Below are positions 47,501-60,430 of a DNA stretch of 64,000 nucleotides, piece by piece. The stretch comes from Hermatobates lingyangjiaoensis. Taxonomy: Eukaryota; Arthropoda; Insecta; Hemiptera; Hermatobatidae. The position numbers and the translations under genes were made by a program. Each line of letters starts with the position of its first letter. The first letter of the stretch is position 1. The stretch covers positions 6,575,001-6,639,000 of the forward strand of contig JAPFBL010000068.1 of assembly GCA_026182355.1 (NCBI GenBank). Reading direction: 5' to 3'. The notes beneath the pieces were generated by a model. The model saw only the letters and a list, made by a program, of their open reading frames with translations, was not told where the DNA came from and did not search any database.

Positions 47501-50346
47501 AGCTTCTTCTTGTTATTCCAAACATTTCAGAATATTCCTTTTGATGAACATTAAGGATCTTTTATAGTATTTATAAGGTTCGTCCATAAGTGCTCCTCAT
47601 GAGAATAATAGTTTTTGAAAGAATCTGGCGTTACTATACAAAACATTAATTACCAAAGAATATAACTATGTATTTCCTAAATTTTTATAAAATAATATTT
47701 CATAAGCATTTCAATTATAATATTCATTAGTTGTTCAAAAGAAATGTATTAACCAATAGTTTCTTGTATATGCTTGTGGTGTTAGCCACTTATGGTCTCA
47801 TTTTTCAACCAAATCTACAAGATAATTAAATATTTGTTAGAAAAATTACCTTTCACTTTTATATTTGTTCTACACATTTTATCTCAATTTTGTATAATGT
47901 ATTTTTATTGTAAAGCATGTAATATATTATTTGATCTATGACCAAATAGTTTAGTTTACAATTAACAAAGACTGTACCAGCTTTTCTCCTTCTTTAATTT
48001 GTCTCCATCACAAGGATCAGTTCAGATCTTTAAGTCAATTTTGAATTGTGACACTGAAAAGTTCAAATGGTTGTACTGTACTTATATCTTCTTTAAATCC
48101 CCCTATTCGATAACCCATCCAGTAAATCATTGCATGATTAAATATTTCATTTAGCTTATATCTCACTATTTTTAAAATATATTTAATTACTTTATATTTT
48201 TTATTGTCTCTTTCATCTTAGTTCATGTCTTAATTGTCTCTTCATATTCTTTTAATGCGTGTGTCTGACAGAAGATTTCATGTAGGTCTATAATGATCTT
48301 ATCAACTGTTTTGTGTTTAAATGTTAGTAAAGCTTTTGTTATCATCAGTCTTAGTTCGTTATGTCCTTTTGTAATTCGTTTATCAATTTGTTTTATCATT
48401 CATTCTATGACCATGTGTCAATAAATAGTCCGCAAAATTAAGACATGTTTTATTACACTAAAAATAGGAAAACATGTGTGTTTTATATCCCTTGAATTTA
48501 TTTTATGCACTCCCAATGCAGTAAAACTTATTTCTTATATCTGAAGGGATTTTTTAATGGTCGTACTATTTGTAATATATTATTTTACCCCATTGGTAAT
48601 TATTTTGCTTACTATTGTTTTATTCTGCAGATTACTACTTTTGAACTAACATACTCTATTAATATTTTCTATTTCTTTCTCACTATTTAGTTGTCATTTT
48701 TCTGTTATATCATTTGTTACATAACAGAATGTATATATCACATTCTGTGAAATATATCTAACAGTTAACACAAAAAAGTTGAGAAGACCATTATAGACGT
48801 ACGTGGAATCTTCTGTCAGACACACACATTGGAAGAATATGAAGAAACCAGACATGAACTAGGATGAAAGAGACTAATCTATGTATTTCCAATTTATTTT
48901 CTGGTCTATTTTTATATGGAAAGATCAAAGACAATAATTCACCTTTATGAAGACAGTTTACGTGTCAGATAGTCATTTAACCTTTGTCAGATAGTCATTT
49001 CACTCATTTCCGGTTTTACCAATTTGTGTAAATGTACACTGGGTACAGTTTCAAAACCATTCTGAAGCAGAGTTTTCAGGATTTCCAGCACTCCAATGTT
49101 AAGGGTTAACGGCAGTCCGTGAGGCTATTTTCCGATAAATAAATTGCCTCATTGTTGCTAATAAGCAACTGGATTTTTGGGGGTTGTGGATGTTCTGTCA
49201 TGAGAACAGCTCCTTTTGTTACTTCAGAGGAAACTTAGGTGGTCGCAATCGTCAAACGCCTTTGAGTAGGATCTTAATTGAGAATAACTAGTATATATGC
49301 TGAAATAAAGCTTATATTTTATATTATTATTATTATTATTATATCATTTTATATAAAGTATTACCCTAGTTAGTGGCAAAAAAAATATGGGTCATACAGA
49401 ACCAACCCAGTTTCTAATCATTCTCTATTCGTTCTAAATAAACAGAAAATGTAATTTTGATTATAATTTGCAAAATACTAAATAATTAAAATTTTTGAAA
49501 TAATTGAAATGTTGGTTTTAGCTACTGGTAACTCCAAATTTTCTTATTATTTTGTCCTTTTGATATGAAATGGTAACAGTTGTCTCACCTGGTTTTTAAA
49601 TATGAATTAACGCTATTCCAAGACTTTAATTTTTAAATTGCTGGTAAAATATTTCTCCTTTAAATATGCTTGGGTGAAAACAATTTAAGACATTTACCTC
49701 GTAAACTAATGTCTCTAATATAGCTCATAAAACAATGGCTGTCAATTAACAACTGAGGCACGCACCCTATTAGTGGATCAGCATTAAAGCCAAAAGCCCG
49801 AGTTTAGGCATTGGATGATAGAAAAAAAATAATACAAAATGTTATTCTTCTAGAAGAATACTATTTTATGAACGATGTTTTTAGAGTAGAAAAGTCCCTA
49901 ATTAATAAAATCACTCACATGTTGGAGGGAAATTTTTTTTAAAATAAAATCTGGTTACTTTTTTTCTATAGCTAGATATAGTTTAACTGTCCATAAGAAT
50001 GAAGTTTATTACTTTAATTAAAATAGAGAGAATTGGTCAATCATTTCTCTTTCATTGCTGTCAATTATCAATTCGTAAAATACATTGCTGGCTGTGCCTT
50101 TCTAAAACGCATTCTGTCTCTTATTTTCCTTGTCTCTCCATTATTGCTTATTCTGATGTAATAACGTGCTCTCTGAGTCAATTTAAACTACTTCAATCTT
50201 GCTACTAGTTTATCAATTTTTCTATTTAATGAGGTTATATCAAACTTCAGTTTGTACTGTTCTTAAGTAACTCTGATCCTTACTCTCAGAGAGCAACAAA
50301 TTTCCTGCAGCGATTACTAATTGCTAATTAAAATTGTTCTTTACAG
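47501..50346. other. non-coding DNA upstream of the secreted-protein gene
   Basis: A 22-bp direct duplication (gtcagatagtcattt at 48964 and 48986), an (ATT)n run at 49324-49341 and a GC-richer patch at 49050-49270 are the only visible structures. The interval ends in the acceptor-like attgttctttacag (50346), so a non-coding upstream exon may lie here or farther left. Confidence 0.45.
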
Positions 50347-50361
50347 AATGGCCAAATTAAA

Positions 50362-50957
50362 ATGGAAATGACTTTGAAACTGGTTTTTTTACTGATTCTG
50401 CTGGTCATCAAAACTTCTAAAGGAGGGTACAGCTACATTGAAATAGGTCATATATTTGTTATATTCTGATTAATATGTTATATATGATCATTTATATTGA
50501 CTATTTTGTTCTAGATATACCATCCCATCCCCGAGTAGCATACAGGGTGGATCACGGAGTCGACCAAAGATATCAAACACTGGGTCAAAACTACAACAGG
50601 ATTAATCCTTATATTCTAAACACAAATGGTGGAGGAATATCACAAGAGTCAATCAGTGATGAACAACTTATTGAAGATTTATATAGGCCTGGAAAACTTG
50701 CTTTCAAACCATTAAATGGTGTCAACTACCAACCAAAAAACACGAACAGCTTAAACCGCAGAGGCAGGCTTCCTAATCAAATGGAACTGGCTTTTCTCAA
50801 TGTTTGCGACTTCGGTCTTGACTGCTCCAAGCCGCTCACCCTTCTGCTGAACTTGCCCAGCAACACCAGTCAAAACCCTTTAGCGAAAGCCCCCGCAAAC
50901 AGCCTAGTCAGAGCTTACCTTTTTGTTCCAGTTTTAGTTTATCCTGGCATTATGTAG
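50362..50957 (+). CDS. small secreted protein, prohormone-like, two coding exons
   Basis: Coding exons 50362-50446 and 50515-50957 join across a 68-bp GT-AG intron (phase 1; weak donor ataG|gtcata, good acceptor tttgttctag|at), giving 175 residues. The start is MEMTLKLVFLLILLVIKTSK, a clear signal peptide, likely cleaved before or at GGYSYIEI. The mature part is hydrophilic, with a dibasic site NRRGR about 103 residues in. This is followed by a C-terminal segment containing NVCDFGLDC (two Cys, five residues apart, able to form a small disulfide loop) and a Leu-rich tail. Signal peptide, dibasic site and a compact Cys loop are the hallmarks of a neuropeptide or peptide-hormone precursor. I do not recognise the family, and a plain secreted protein is possible. 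The first in-frame ATG after the 50346 acceptor was chosen; an earlier ATG at 50348 meets a stop after seven codons. Splicing is required, since reading through the intron meets tga. An AATAAA lies about 120 bp downstream. Confidence 0.72.
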
Positions 50958-51078
50958 GTTATGTAAATAGTTCTTTAACTGCAGTTAAAATTAGTTATTT
51001 TAGATGTTTTACTTAGTCTAGAATTTAGATCCCAAGTTTTATATTTGTGTCATCAGATGCAGAGTCAATTAAAGTACA

Positions 51079-51084
51079 AATAAA
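51079..51084 (+). terminator. polyadenylation signal AATAAA of the secreted-protein gene
   Basis: AATAAA at 122 bases after the stop codon gives a plausible compact 3' UTR. Confidence 0.6.
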
Positions 51085-52239
51085 CGATAATCATATAAAA
51101 CGATTGAAATATTGCATTAAGAACTCTCTGTTCACACTTTTTTACGGTTTTTAACAGGATAAAAAGATTGCTCAGTTAAGTAACGTTTTATGTCTAAAAT
51201 GTATAAGTTATTATTTCTGTTAGAAAAGTATTTTATAATTCAATAACTTGAAATTACTTTTCTTAGTCAAATATGAAAATGAATTTAGTGTTTAAAATAG
51301 TAAGCTCTAACACTAAATGTACAGACACTTGTCACCCGAGGGAGGTATATAGCACTCAGAATAGGGGAGGAGTATTGATTGATATTGTATATATTATACT
51401 AAATTGAATGTATGCCATTATTATTAAATCCTTGTAAACGAAATATGTTTGCACTTAAAAAACACAATTTGAAAAAAATCTAGAGAATTATAATAGTTTT
51501 ATTAACAACAAATGACAGTAGCTTAATGTGCATATAAAAAAAAATAAAATCTAAATTTTTTATTCTACCATATGAGTAGTAATTTTAGGTTAGAAAGAAA
51601 TACAAAATATATTATTTTTCGATTTAAAAATCTGATAATCAGAAAGCTATTTCCTGTAATGTTTCTTAAAGACAGCAGGAAATATTCATTCTTTACCTTC
51701 GGCGTAATAGGTTTGAACACACACAGAAGTAATCTTTGCTACATAACAATAAATTCACACACTCTTCAGCTCAATTGAAATCTGTGATGTTTTTTTAATG
51801 ACTTCAAATTTTTAGTACTAAATTTAATACTAAACTTTAATTTAAATTAATTAAATTTTGGTAAAATAAATATAAAAACTGGTTCATTATAAATACTTTA
51901 AAGAGTTAGTTTGTAGCAATAGACAATTTTCATGTATTATCCAAGAAACGTGGATCTAATACATCGGCTACAAGCAACACCACTTTCCCAGTACCGAATT
52001 GTAATCTGACACTATCGCTGGCATTTCGTTTTATTTGTAGTATCTAGTTCAATACAAACATTAAACGTATTTTTCGTGTCAATAGGGACTTGTATATTAG
52101 CATTATTACCAAAATAGTTTATAAAAAAAATATATCCTCTAGTATTTATATGCAGAACAGTCAGAATAAATAGGAGGTAGGTAAAAAAATCACCACAATT
52201 CTTCTTTTTCTTTGTCGTGGATATATATAAATAAGTATA
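51085..52239. other. non-coding DNA
   Basis: AT-rich, short frames only. Confidence 0.5.
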
Positions 52240-53171
52240 TACGAGGTGTATAAATAAAGTAGTGAGACTGATTTTTTTTAAATTTTCTATTCAAATATAA
52301 TTACAATGTGATATTGTCACCTTCAAAATAGTTCCCTTCGGAAGCCACACAGCGCTGGAGACGGTCCTTCCAATCATTGTAGCATTGCTGGAACTCGGAT
52401 TCTGGAATGGCCTTCAGCTGGTCGGTTACAGCAGTTTGTATGTTTTGTAGTGTCCCGAAATGAGTTCCCTTGAGGTGATTTTTCAATCTTGGGAAGAGGA
52501 AAAAGTCACAAGGACTCAAGTCTGGTGAATAAGGAGGCTGAGGAGCAACAGGAATGTTTTTACTGGCCAAAAACTCCTTCCCTTTCTGAGATCCTTTTGG
52601 TCTTGGGAAAGGTTTTTCGGAACCATTTTCGCACAAATTTTTCTCATCTCCAATTCATTGGTCAAAATGTGATGAACGGAGGTGTGATTCAAATTCAACT
52701 GTTCCCCGATCATTCTGACTGTCAAGCGTCGATCTGAACGCACAAGGTTCCGTACTCTGTTGACATTTTCATCGGTGTTTGCACTTGAAGGCCTTCCGCT
52801 TCGTGGTTCATCTTCAATCGACTCTCTTCCTTCTGAAAATTCCTTAAACCACCGAAAAACCTGTGCCCTTGATAAAACACGTTCTCCATAGGCCTCCTGA
52901 AGTTTTTCAAAAGTCCAAGTTGTCCAAGTCTGAAGCAAAATTTGATTGCACACCGCTGCTCAACTTTGAGGTCACTCATTTTTAAAACGCTCAAGAAAAA
53001 ACCATTTCACGAAAACCAACGCTACGGACAAACAAATGACTGTGGCGAGTTCAGATTCATACTGGAGGCGCATCACACGTGCACCTGACGCTACTCAAGG
53101 CCACGCGTCTCCAGCGTTGCCAGATCGAAAGCGACGTTGCCAGTCTCACTACTTTATTTACACACCTCGTA
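52240..53171 (-). mobile_element. mariner transposon, internally deleted
   Basis: Terminal inverted repeats run inward from 52242 (cgaggtgtataaataaagta, gtgagactg) and from 53169 in the opposite sense (cgaggtgtgtaaataaagta, gtgagactg), each bordered by TA (52240-52241 and 53170-53171), the mariner target duplication. The total of 928 bp between the TAs is shorter than the usual 1.2-1.3 kb because the middle of the transposase is deleted. Confidence 0.95.
52301..52979 (-). pseudogene. mariner transposase, frameshifted and internally deleted
   Basis: Starts at ATG 52979 (MSDLKVEQRCAIKFCFRLGQ). A frameshift near 52920 is needed to reach the helix-turn-helix part (TFEKLQEAYGE, SRAQVFRWFKEF, SGRPSSANTDENV, LTVRMIGEQLNLNHTSVH). 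After ICAKMVPKNLSQDQK a second shift and deletion at about 52580 jump to EFLASKNIPVAPQ. Then comes PPYSPDLSPCDFFLFPRLK (third catalytic Asp), running to a stop at 52301. The first Asp and the second (HDN-type) block are gone, so it is inactive. The DNA-binding half remains largely readable in one frame. Confidence 0.92.
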
Positions 53172-53194
53172 TATAGTTTACACAAGAAAGAAAA

Positions 53195-53650
53195 AATCAA
53201 ATAAAAACACACACAAAAAAGACTCTCAGCGATATTTCGACATTCGTCGTCATCGGGCAGAAGTAGTCCCTTTGAGTAGCTGAAGCTAACTGTATATATA
53301 TACTTATATTATAAATAAGTATATATACTTATAACGGTTCAAAATTAAAGATAGGTAGCACAGAAAGTAAAGAAACACACTTACAGACTCAAATTTTTGG
53401 GCAATCCGTCTTCAGGTGAAAAGAGAAAGGGAGGCCAAGCAGGTTGTAGACGCAACGGCTAGTAACCCAAGTGTAAGTGTGTACGTTACGAGTCTGTAAG
53501 TGTGTTTCTTTACTTTCTGTGCTACCTATCTCAAATTTTGAACTGTTATTGTGTCCAGTATGGATCGTCTTTCCCTTTATCAAGTGAATGTATACATTTA
53601 TATATATCAGAAGAATTGAATTGATGGAGGGACGACAGTCAACTGAAGAA
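53195..53650. mobile_element. Penelope-like ends: family D and family-B2 inverted pair
   Basis: 53205-53290 is a minus-sense family-D end (agcgatatttcgacattcg, tcgtcatcgggcagaag), starting only about 35 bp after the mariner. 53339-53545 is a B2 pair (aggtagcacagaaagtaaag on the left, ctttactttctgtgctacct on the right). Only the left arm has the core (tcaaatttttgggcaatccg, tcttcaggtg). 53610-53645 repeats the gaattgatggagggacgac word of family C. Confidence 0.7.
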
Positions 53651-56099
53651 CTCTCTGGTAAGATGGCTAAAGCAGTGCTGCCGCGAGAAAATAAAAAAAG
53701 AACTAAGGAGTCGAGATTTAAAAAAATATAAAGAAGAATATAGGAATAGAAAAAGAAAATATAAGAAATATATACTAACTTGTTATAAAAAAATAATATA
53801 TGGAATTAAAAAACTTAAAAGTGAGCCCTCTGTTTCGTTTATTTCTATGTGTCACAGTTATTTTAAGTGTCAGCAGTCCTTTTAGATTGCATTTCGTTTA
53901 TCATTTATGTAGTACTAAAAACATATTTTTTGTAAGTTTTTACAATTATTCCATTTATTTTTAAAATTATTATAAACGATTTAAATATTTTTTTATAATT
54001 TGTGCCTTAATTAATTTCTGTGATAGTTAACATTTTTTTTTCAAATTTACAAATTCTTTAATTGCTAAATGGATTAGAATTATTAGTAAGTGTTTGAACA
54101 ATAACAGGTATTGCTTATAATAGCAGATACATATAGCAGAACTGACAGAGATAATCACTGAAAACTAAATTAACGTCTAAGATAATTTGACAAATATTGA
54201 CAAATTTAATGTAAGATGGGATTGAAATGAAGTTCTTTAAACATGATCTTCTAGGGTTTACTTGTTCATGCATCACGGTAACAAAAATGAATTAATTTCA
54301 ATTTTCTCTGTGATAAACTTTGATTACAAATGCCATATGTTTTTGTGATTAATTTGTATAGACATATTTAACAAACTGTTCTACAAATTTAATTAAAGAG
54401 ATATTTACTAATTTAAAATTATATTACTATAATGGATATTATCATGTTTTTAGATTTTATAGAATACGTGGAAAGATAGCAATTAAAGCACCATAGCATG
54501 ATGCAAAATAAAAAATTGTCAAAGAATCGCATTGACTTGTTTAAGATTAACAAAGTATACTGTAAATAAAAAGTGGAACAGAATAACAGTTTTTTTTTAC
54601 ACGAAACTAGATCCAATTGGAATTATATTACAGGGTATTTCGTCAGATATGTTTGAAATGACATTTCAATAGTTTACATCTGGGAATAAGGTTTCGTTAT
54701 TCCATTAGATTATGGAATATGAAAATAATTTATTCTTCTCTTAAATCTATTATGTGAAAAAACGAATGTTTCATTTACAATTTTATATTTTATTTAACTT
54801 TTATAATTTATTTAAGTTTGATATATTATTTTTTTGAAATTATACATACTTATATATAACTCTTATTGTTTTTTTTTTGCTCATGTTTATTAAAGATAGA
54901 AATAATTTAGTTTCGACAAAGTATTAAATAATGTAATTCTTTATTCACAGCAGAGACATGGCTTGCTCCACTATCTATTAGAAAATAATCTAACCCTAAG
55001 CATTCAATTTTTTAATTGCATATGTATGAGTTTGTTAATTTGAAAGAATATTTTGAATAGTTGTCTAAGACATTGATTATTGAATGTTAATAAAAACATA
55101 TAGGACTGCTGGTATGACTTGCGTGAACCTTTATGAGTATCAACTCTCACTAAACAATGTTTAACTGATAACCAACATCATATATCTTGTTTACTGTGCA
55201 TATATGTGCTTTATTAACAATTGTGATAATGAGTGGATAGGAAATAGTAAAAGGTCTTCAGAGCAGAAAAGATATTTTATAAAAAAGTTGACAGTAAATC
55301 ACTACTATCCAACCGTACAATCGGAGGAGGGCCATACTGAAAGGTGGAAAAGTATCACGAAGTGCTCTAACACTATTTAACTCTAGATGATCCTCCCATG
55401 GTTTGGGACCTCAGTGGACTCTGGTGAAGCTAAGATGATAACGTACCGACATAAGCCTGGAAAACGGTCACCTCCTTACCCAAAGTCCAAGCTATTAGCG
55501 ACAATACATTTTGAGGAATGCCCAGATCCTGGTGAGCAAAAAGCTTCCTTCAGTATTCTGCCAAGATTGGCAATTGTTTTGCCACCAAGCAGTCTATTCA
55601 CTGGAGGACTTACGTCACTTTTCCAAAGGTTTCGTTTATATCGCGAACTGAACCCCAGATCCTTTGCTTGATGACCTCTCTATACCTGAATAGTATTAGT
55701 CATTATATTTTAATTAAATATCTTGTAAATATATTTGGAAAAGTTAAGAATATGAAAAGTTTAAAAAATATTTTGTGATTATATCAACATAAAAGCACTA
55801 TAAAAAAGCCAATGCAACATAAAAGCCTATGGTTAGCTCTACTTTCTTTATCACACGGAGGTATAGGTTAGGTTCGCAATAAAATTGTTCTAAGATTGAG
55901 ATGGTAATGAAATTATGTATAAAGGAAATAAATATATATACAACTGTGAGTGATGATCATAATAATATAATAACATTTATGCAGTAGGAATAGTATTGCT
56001 GGGATAGCATTGAATCTACAAAAGAAAACTAAATAATTATTTTTATAATTATTAAAGTACTACTTTCGTTAAACCTCGGAGTATGGTCAAAAAATGACC
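53651..56099. other. non-coding DNA with one GC-richer ORF patch
   Basis: At 55320-55680 a GC-richer stretch holds a 95-codon ATG frame (ITYRHKPGKRSPPYPKSKL and LATIHFEECPDPGEQ among its words). It lies after an acceptor-like ctctag. I do not recognise it; it may be a decayed transposon or an exon relic. The rest is AT-rich. Confidence 0.4.
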
Positions 56100-56375
56100 T
56101 AATAATTGAGAAAAGCAGAGCTAAATGAAATGACATTTGGGGTTAGCTCGCTCGTGTCGACAGACTTGTGAAATGTGCTCTGTGTCGTGTCAGGTTTCGT
56201 CGACTGATAAACGTTTACTAAACCTTGCTTCATCCTGCTCCTTGCGTTCACTCTTCTCTTCAATGATTCCATTTTTTTTATCAACTCTCTCTAATGACAT
56301 TTCTCTAATTCTTTATTCGCGCTTTACTAGTATAGCATTAAATTCCTTGAATTGGGTACACAATGTTTGAAATTT
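56100..56375 (-). pseudogene. possible LINE ORF1 coiled-coil relic
   Basis: On the minus strand one frame reads FQTLCTQFKEFNAILVKRE, then (after a stop) REMSLERVDKKNGIIEEKSE and RFSKRLSVDET. This highly charged, heptad-like pattern resembles the coiled coil before the LEQYSRR-type motif in ORF1 of several LINE clades. The match is by pattern only. Confidence 0.3.
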
Positions 56376-58560
56376 TTCACCACTACATTTTGAAAGTCTT
56401 CTTCATATTTCATCAATGTTAAAACAAAACATTTACATTAGTAATACCGGACCAGCAGACGGGCATTGTTATTACGACAAAACGAAAAAAGAAAGGCGTG
56501 AGATATTTTCTAAAAGAGTGGTAACAAGATTGTTTCGAAAAACCAGGACAAACAACTGGGAGAAAAAAACGCTTAAGTGAAGTCCGTATTTCTCGCCGCA
56601 ATCTTCTTAAAATTTTGTTCAAATAGATACTTTTTTTATTTTTCATTTTTATCCTGAATTATTTTTGTAATTTATTTAGTTCTAAGTGGTAACAGATTTA
56701 TATTCTACATAAATATACTAAAATTCATATTCTAATAAAAATAAAAAAAATACCATGTGAATTGAAAATCAACTTATAAACGACATGATCTCCTCCTAAA
56801 ACGATACTATCAGCATTCAATCAGTCGCAGTCTTCTGTATAGTTACATACAAGATGTAGAAGAAGAAAGTCAAACATGTGATTTGAAAAAATTGTTGGCA
56901 AGAAAGGTATGTTTAAATGGTGAAAACACAATAAAAGCAGTTATTTGGTATGACGTGAAGAAAGGAGAGAAAAAACTATTTTTTTTTATGTAAAACTCAT
57001 TAACAAATCCATTGCTGCTATTAACTGCTAAACTCAATCTCAATCTATATTAGTTTTTTTATTGTATAAGTTCTACAATAAAATAAAATAAGTTTTATAA
57101 ATTAGAAGTTCTATTATTTATAAAAATTATATTTTTATAGAAACTTAAAAGAAAGTTTTTAAATTAACTTTCTTTTTATTTCATAATTTCAAGTTATTTT
57201 TCTTTATTTCTTTTTATGCTTTCCTATTTATTTACAGAAGTAATATTTATGTTTCTTTTTAATTGTTAGTCGCTTTATTTCTTCCCTTTCCCATTCCTTC
57301 GTATTTGGGTAATGCCGTTGTGTGTTACCCAGGTCGTCTACTATTCAATGACCATGAACCTTTGATATTTCGAAGAAGCGACTCAGAGAAAGAGTAATTT
57401 AGAAAACCCATGTCATTGGACTCAGGGGAACCTCAAAACTGTTTTTTTCTTGAATAGTCGATATCAGAATTTGACACAAGCATAATACTTTCATTGTTCC
57501 CTATTTCATATAGAGTGTAACTGAAAGTAAAAATGATTCCCTTCCGAGTGTATCTGATATATGAAGGAAATTAGTGAAATGAGGCAGTGTAAATGTACAG
57601 TGGTCATCTGGTCATTACTGCTAGAGGAGGGACTGCTCATAACTCGAATGCAGGAAGGAATCACACAGCGTCAACATCCTGAGCCTGACATTCCCTCAGT
57701 CCTGAGTAGAGCCTGCTGCAGTTGACCACCTTCCAAGAGTCGCGCTTCTACTTTCAGTTTAATTATTAAACTTGTATTTATTAGTTCTCATTTTTACTTC
57801 GTTGAATAAGAATTAATAAATACAACCGATTTGTAAAATTTCTTTCCAATACGTCTAAATGAATAATAAATGCCTTCAATAATAATATCAAGTTAGATAA
57901 ATATAATTTATATATATTAATGTTTTTAATAATACCAATTTAATTGTCATTAATATGTAATTTAATAAAACTGATTTCATTTATAACAGATATATAAGTA
58001 ACTTCAGTGATTGTAAAGTACCGCATTTGTTATTGTTGTCTGGGATTTTTTTATCGTTAACTATTCTCCATTGAACTTAAGAAATATACTTAATTTTGAA
58101 AAGTCATTCAAGTTTGAAAAGGAGTTTCTCAACTTTCTAACAGTTTAGACTTACTAAGTTCATTTTCTTTCAGCCTTCTGAATGATTCCTCACCTTTTAG
58201 TTCAATTTCAAGTTTTAAATGGGAAATAAACTTTTTTACTTGATCAAGAAGTAACTAATTATTGTTCAAACAATAACTCTATTTTCATAATTGTGTATTT
58301 AATTAGTTGCTTTTATATTTTTATAATACTTTTAATTAAATTCGGATAAAGCAATAAATACCATATTGTTTTAAAGTAATTTTACTGATGTGATGTAGTA
58401 CACATAAGTTTAATGCGAATAATGCGAGTGAGTTATTGCTTACTTGCTGGTAAAACTCGAAACAAGTAAGTACGTTGATCATGAAAAAATTTGTTCTCGT
58501 GATTTTGGCGGATAAACATGTTTTAAAGACCCCTATATTTTTTCTGAAGTTTTTTGATGA
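56376..58560. other. non-coding DNA
   Basis: A GC-richer patch at 57590-57760 ends in cttctactttcagtttaatt, an initiator-like context, but no exon was identified. The rest is AT-rich. Confidence 0.45.
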
Positions 58561-58567
58561 CGTGTGT

Positions 58568-58658
<91 letters not shown>

Positions 58659-58675
58659 TGTGTGTGTGTGTGTGG
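58561..58675. repeat. (GT)n microsatellite
   Basis: A pure GT tract with two GTAT interruptions. Cys/Val and His/Thr repeat ORFs across it are artefacts. Confidence 0.95.
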
Positions 58676-58889
58676 GTGGATGTGTATCCAAAAGTCAAAA
58701 GAGATGCTGTATTCCACAATGTTTGATGGATGGATTTCATGTTTTATAGAATAACTGGCCTCATGGTGTAAATGTGCAGTGTTTTTTGGGCCAATATTGA
58801 GTGATTAAAAAATCACTTTTTAGCCAAAATATGTTTTTAGACCATTTTTTTTCCTAAACTAAATAATGTTAGAAACTTAAAAAATTATC

Positions 58890-59320
58890 ATTATCATTAG
58901 AGAGCCAGATACAACACGCAAATAAGTCATCGGATTTTTTAAACGACTGGATAGATTTACTTTTAATAAAATGCAAAATTTTTGACTTAAGATGAAATTT
59001 AAAAGCTTGTGAAGAAGATACAAGCCATACCGTTTGACGAGACCAATCCTAATTAAATTACACATTTTATGTATAAAATAAAAAACAGCGTATTATGAGG
59101 AGATGAGTTGAGGTATTTTCTTTGAAAATTACGTTAACCATAAGGGGCAATATGGTACATTTTACGTTTTCAGAAAATGTCTTTTTAACGCTATCACTAA
59201 CTATAAAACAATGAAATTTTGTCCACAAATTGAACCTAAAATCAATAACAAAAAAAAAGAAAAAGAAAATTCCGATTACAACAAAAGGCAATAGATCTAT
59301 AAAAATTGAAAATTCGTCTT
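58890..59320 (-). repeat. unclassified dispersed repeat, copy 1
   Basis: In minus sense it shares ordered blocks with 61090-61460: tcattgtttta, gaaaatgtac-type words, ggttaa(c/t)gtaatttt, cctcaact, tcgtcaaacgg, cttgtat and cacaagctt. No ORF or terminal repeats were seen. Confidence 0.7.
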
Positions 59321-59919
59321 GCAATAATGTATCATCTATCTGCTGGAACTGTCAGATTTAATTACATTATTTGATTTCGAAAGTATTGACTTAGAATAGT
59401 TGAGAGTGAAATAAAATTGTTATTTAGAGATTTATTAAACAAATATGAAATGTTTTAATGGAAAAAAATTAAATTCTATCAAAAAAAAATTTCTTATGGA
59501 TTCTTTGGTATGATGGATGGTTGTTGAAGAAAGTTACTACTAATCAAACTACAAGTTGCACGTTTGAACAAGACTTATTGCCAGATATAGTTCTTGACAA
59601 AGGTAATGCACCCCATTGGCTTTGGGTATTTCTGTGGAATGGAAATCTACTCTTTCAATCTTCATTGCAAAATAAATGCTAATTTTAAGCTAAATCAATT
59701 GATCTGATATTTTTCTTGCATTTTACTTTGACAATTTAGAAACATTTTGAAGTCTTAAAGGAAACAATTTGGCTAAATTCTTAAATGCAGAAAAAGTTTA
59801 TAAAAGTTACAATGAATGACACTAAATATAAGAATATAAAAACTGTAAGTATATTATACTAATATTGGAAAAAATGGTAAGTACTGGATCTTCTACAGTC
59901 GTGAACACAAAATGACATG

Positions 59920-60430
59920 CTCAGGGAAGTGTGCTATCGCTCCTATTGTACTGGTTAGCTGTGAATGACCTACTCAATACTCTATATAACAATGGCTATG
60001 ATAGGCAAGGATATCCAGAAGATATAGAATAGTAATGCTTAATGGTGCTGCCTTTCAGATGGTGTAGCATACTCCCTGGAGTGTTAAAATATGCATAAAG
60101 CTAATGTCTGGATATAAATCCCCCTTAAACGGTCCTTATACTGTCATGAGGGAGAATAAAGATTAACCTAAAACTGTCAAAAGTTACGAGATACTCTTGA
60201 AGGTACTTTAGATAAAAGATTAAAAAGAAAATGCCATGTAACAGATCTACAGCTAAGATAACAAGCTCTACGCTCTGTACGAGATTACAACAGATGAAGC
60301 GTAACACGAAATCTTCAACTTGACTTCACAATGGTATTATTACTACTGTAATAAAATTAATGATATCATATGCATTAGTTCGTGATATATGAAAGCGAGT
60401 ACTTATAGAGATATCTGCGTCAATCTCTAT
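59920..60430 (+). mobile_element. LINE reverse-transcriptase relic (R1/I-like)
   Basis: Plus-strand GSVLSLLLYWLAVNDLL and NNGYDRQGYPED (about 59930-60030) match the QG.VLSPLLW.L.....L / GYADD block of LINE polymerases. The YADD catalytic Asp pair is changed to YPED. Farther on, DKRLKRKCHVTDLQ (60212-60253) and LRSVR match the thumb (DKxLxWKxHVxxL...ALYxVRR). MISYALVRDI near 60360 fits the following VRPxxxYAS block. Frameshifts and stops throughout. No RNase H or endonuclease was found beside it. Confidence 0.75.

Noticed and set aside
58336..58754. ORFs with long His-Thr or Cys-Val repeats
   Set aside because: These are translations of the (GT)n microsatellite in different frames.
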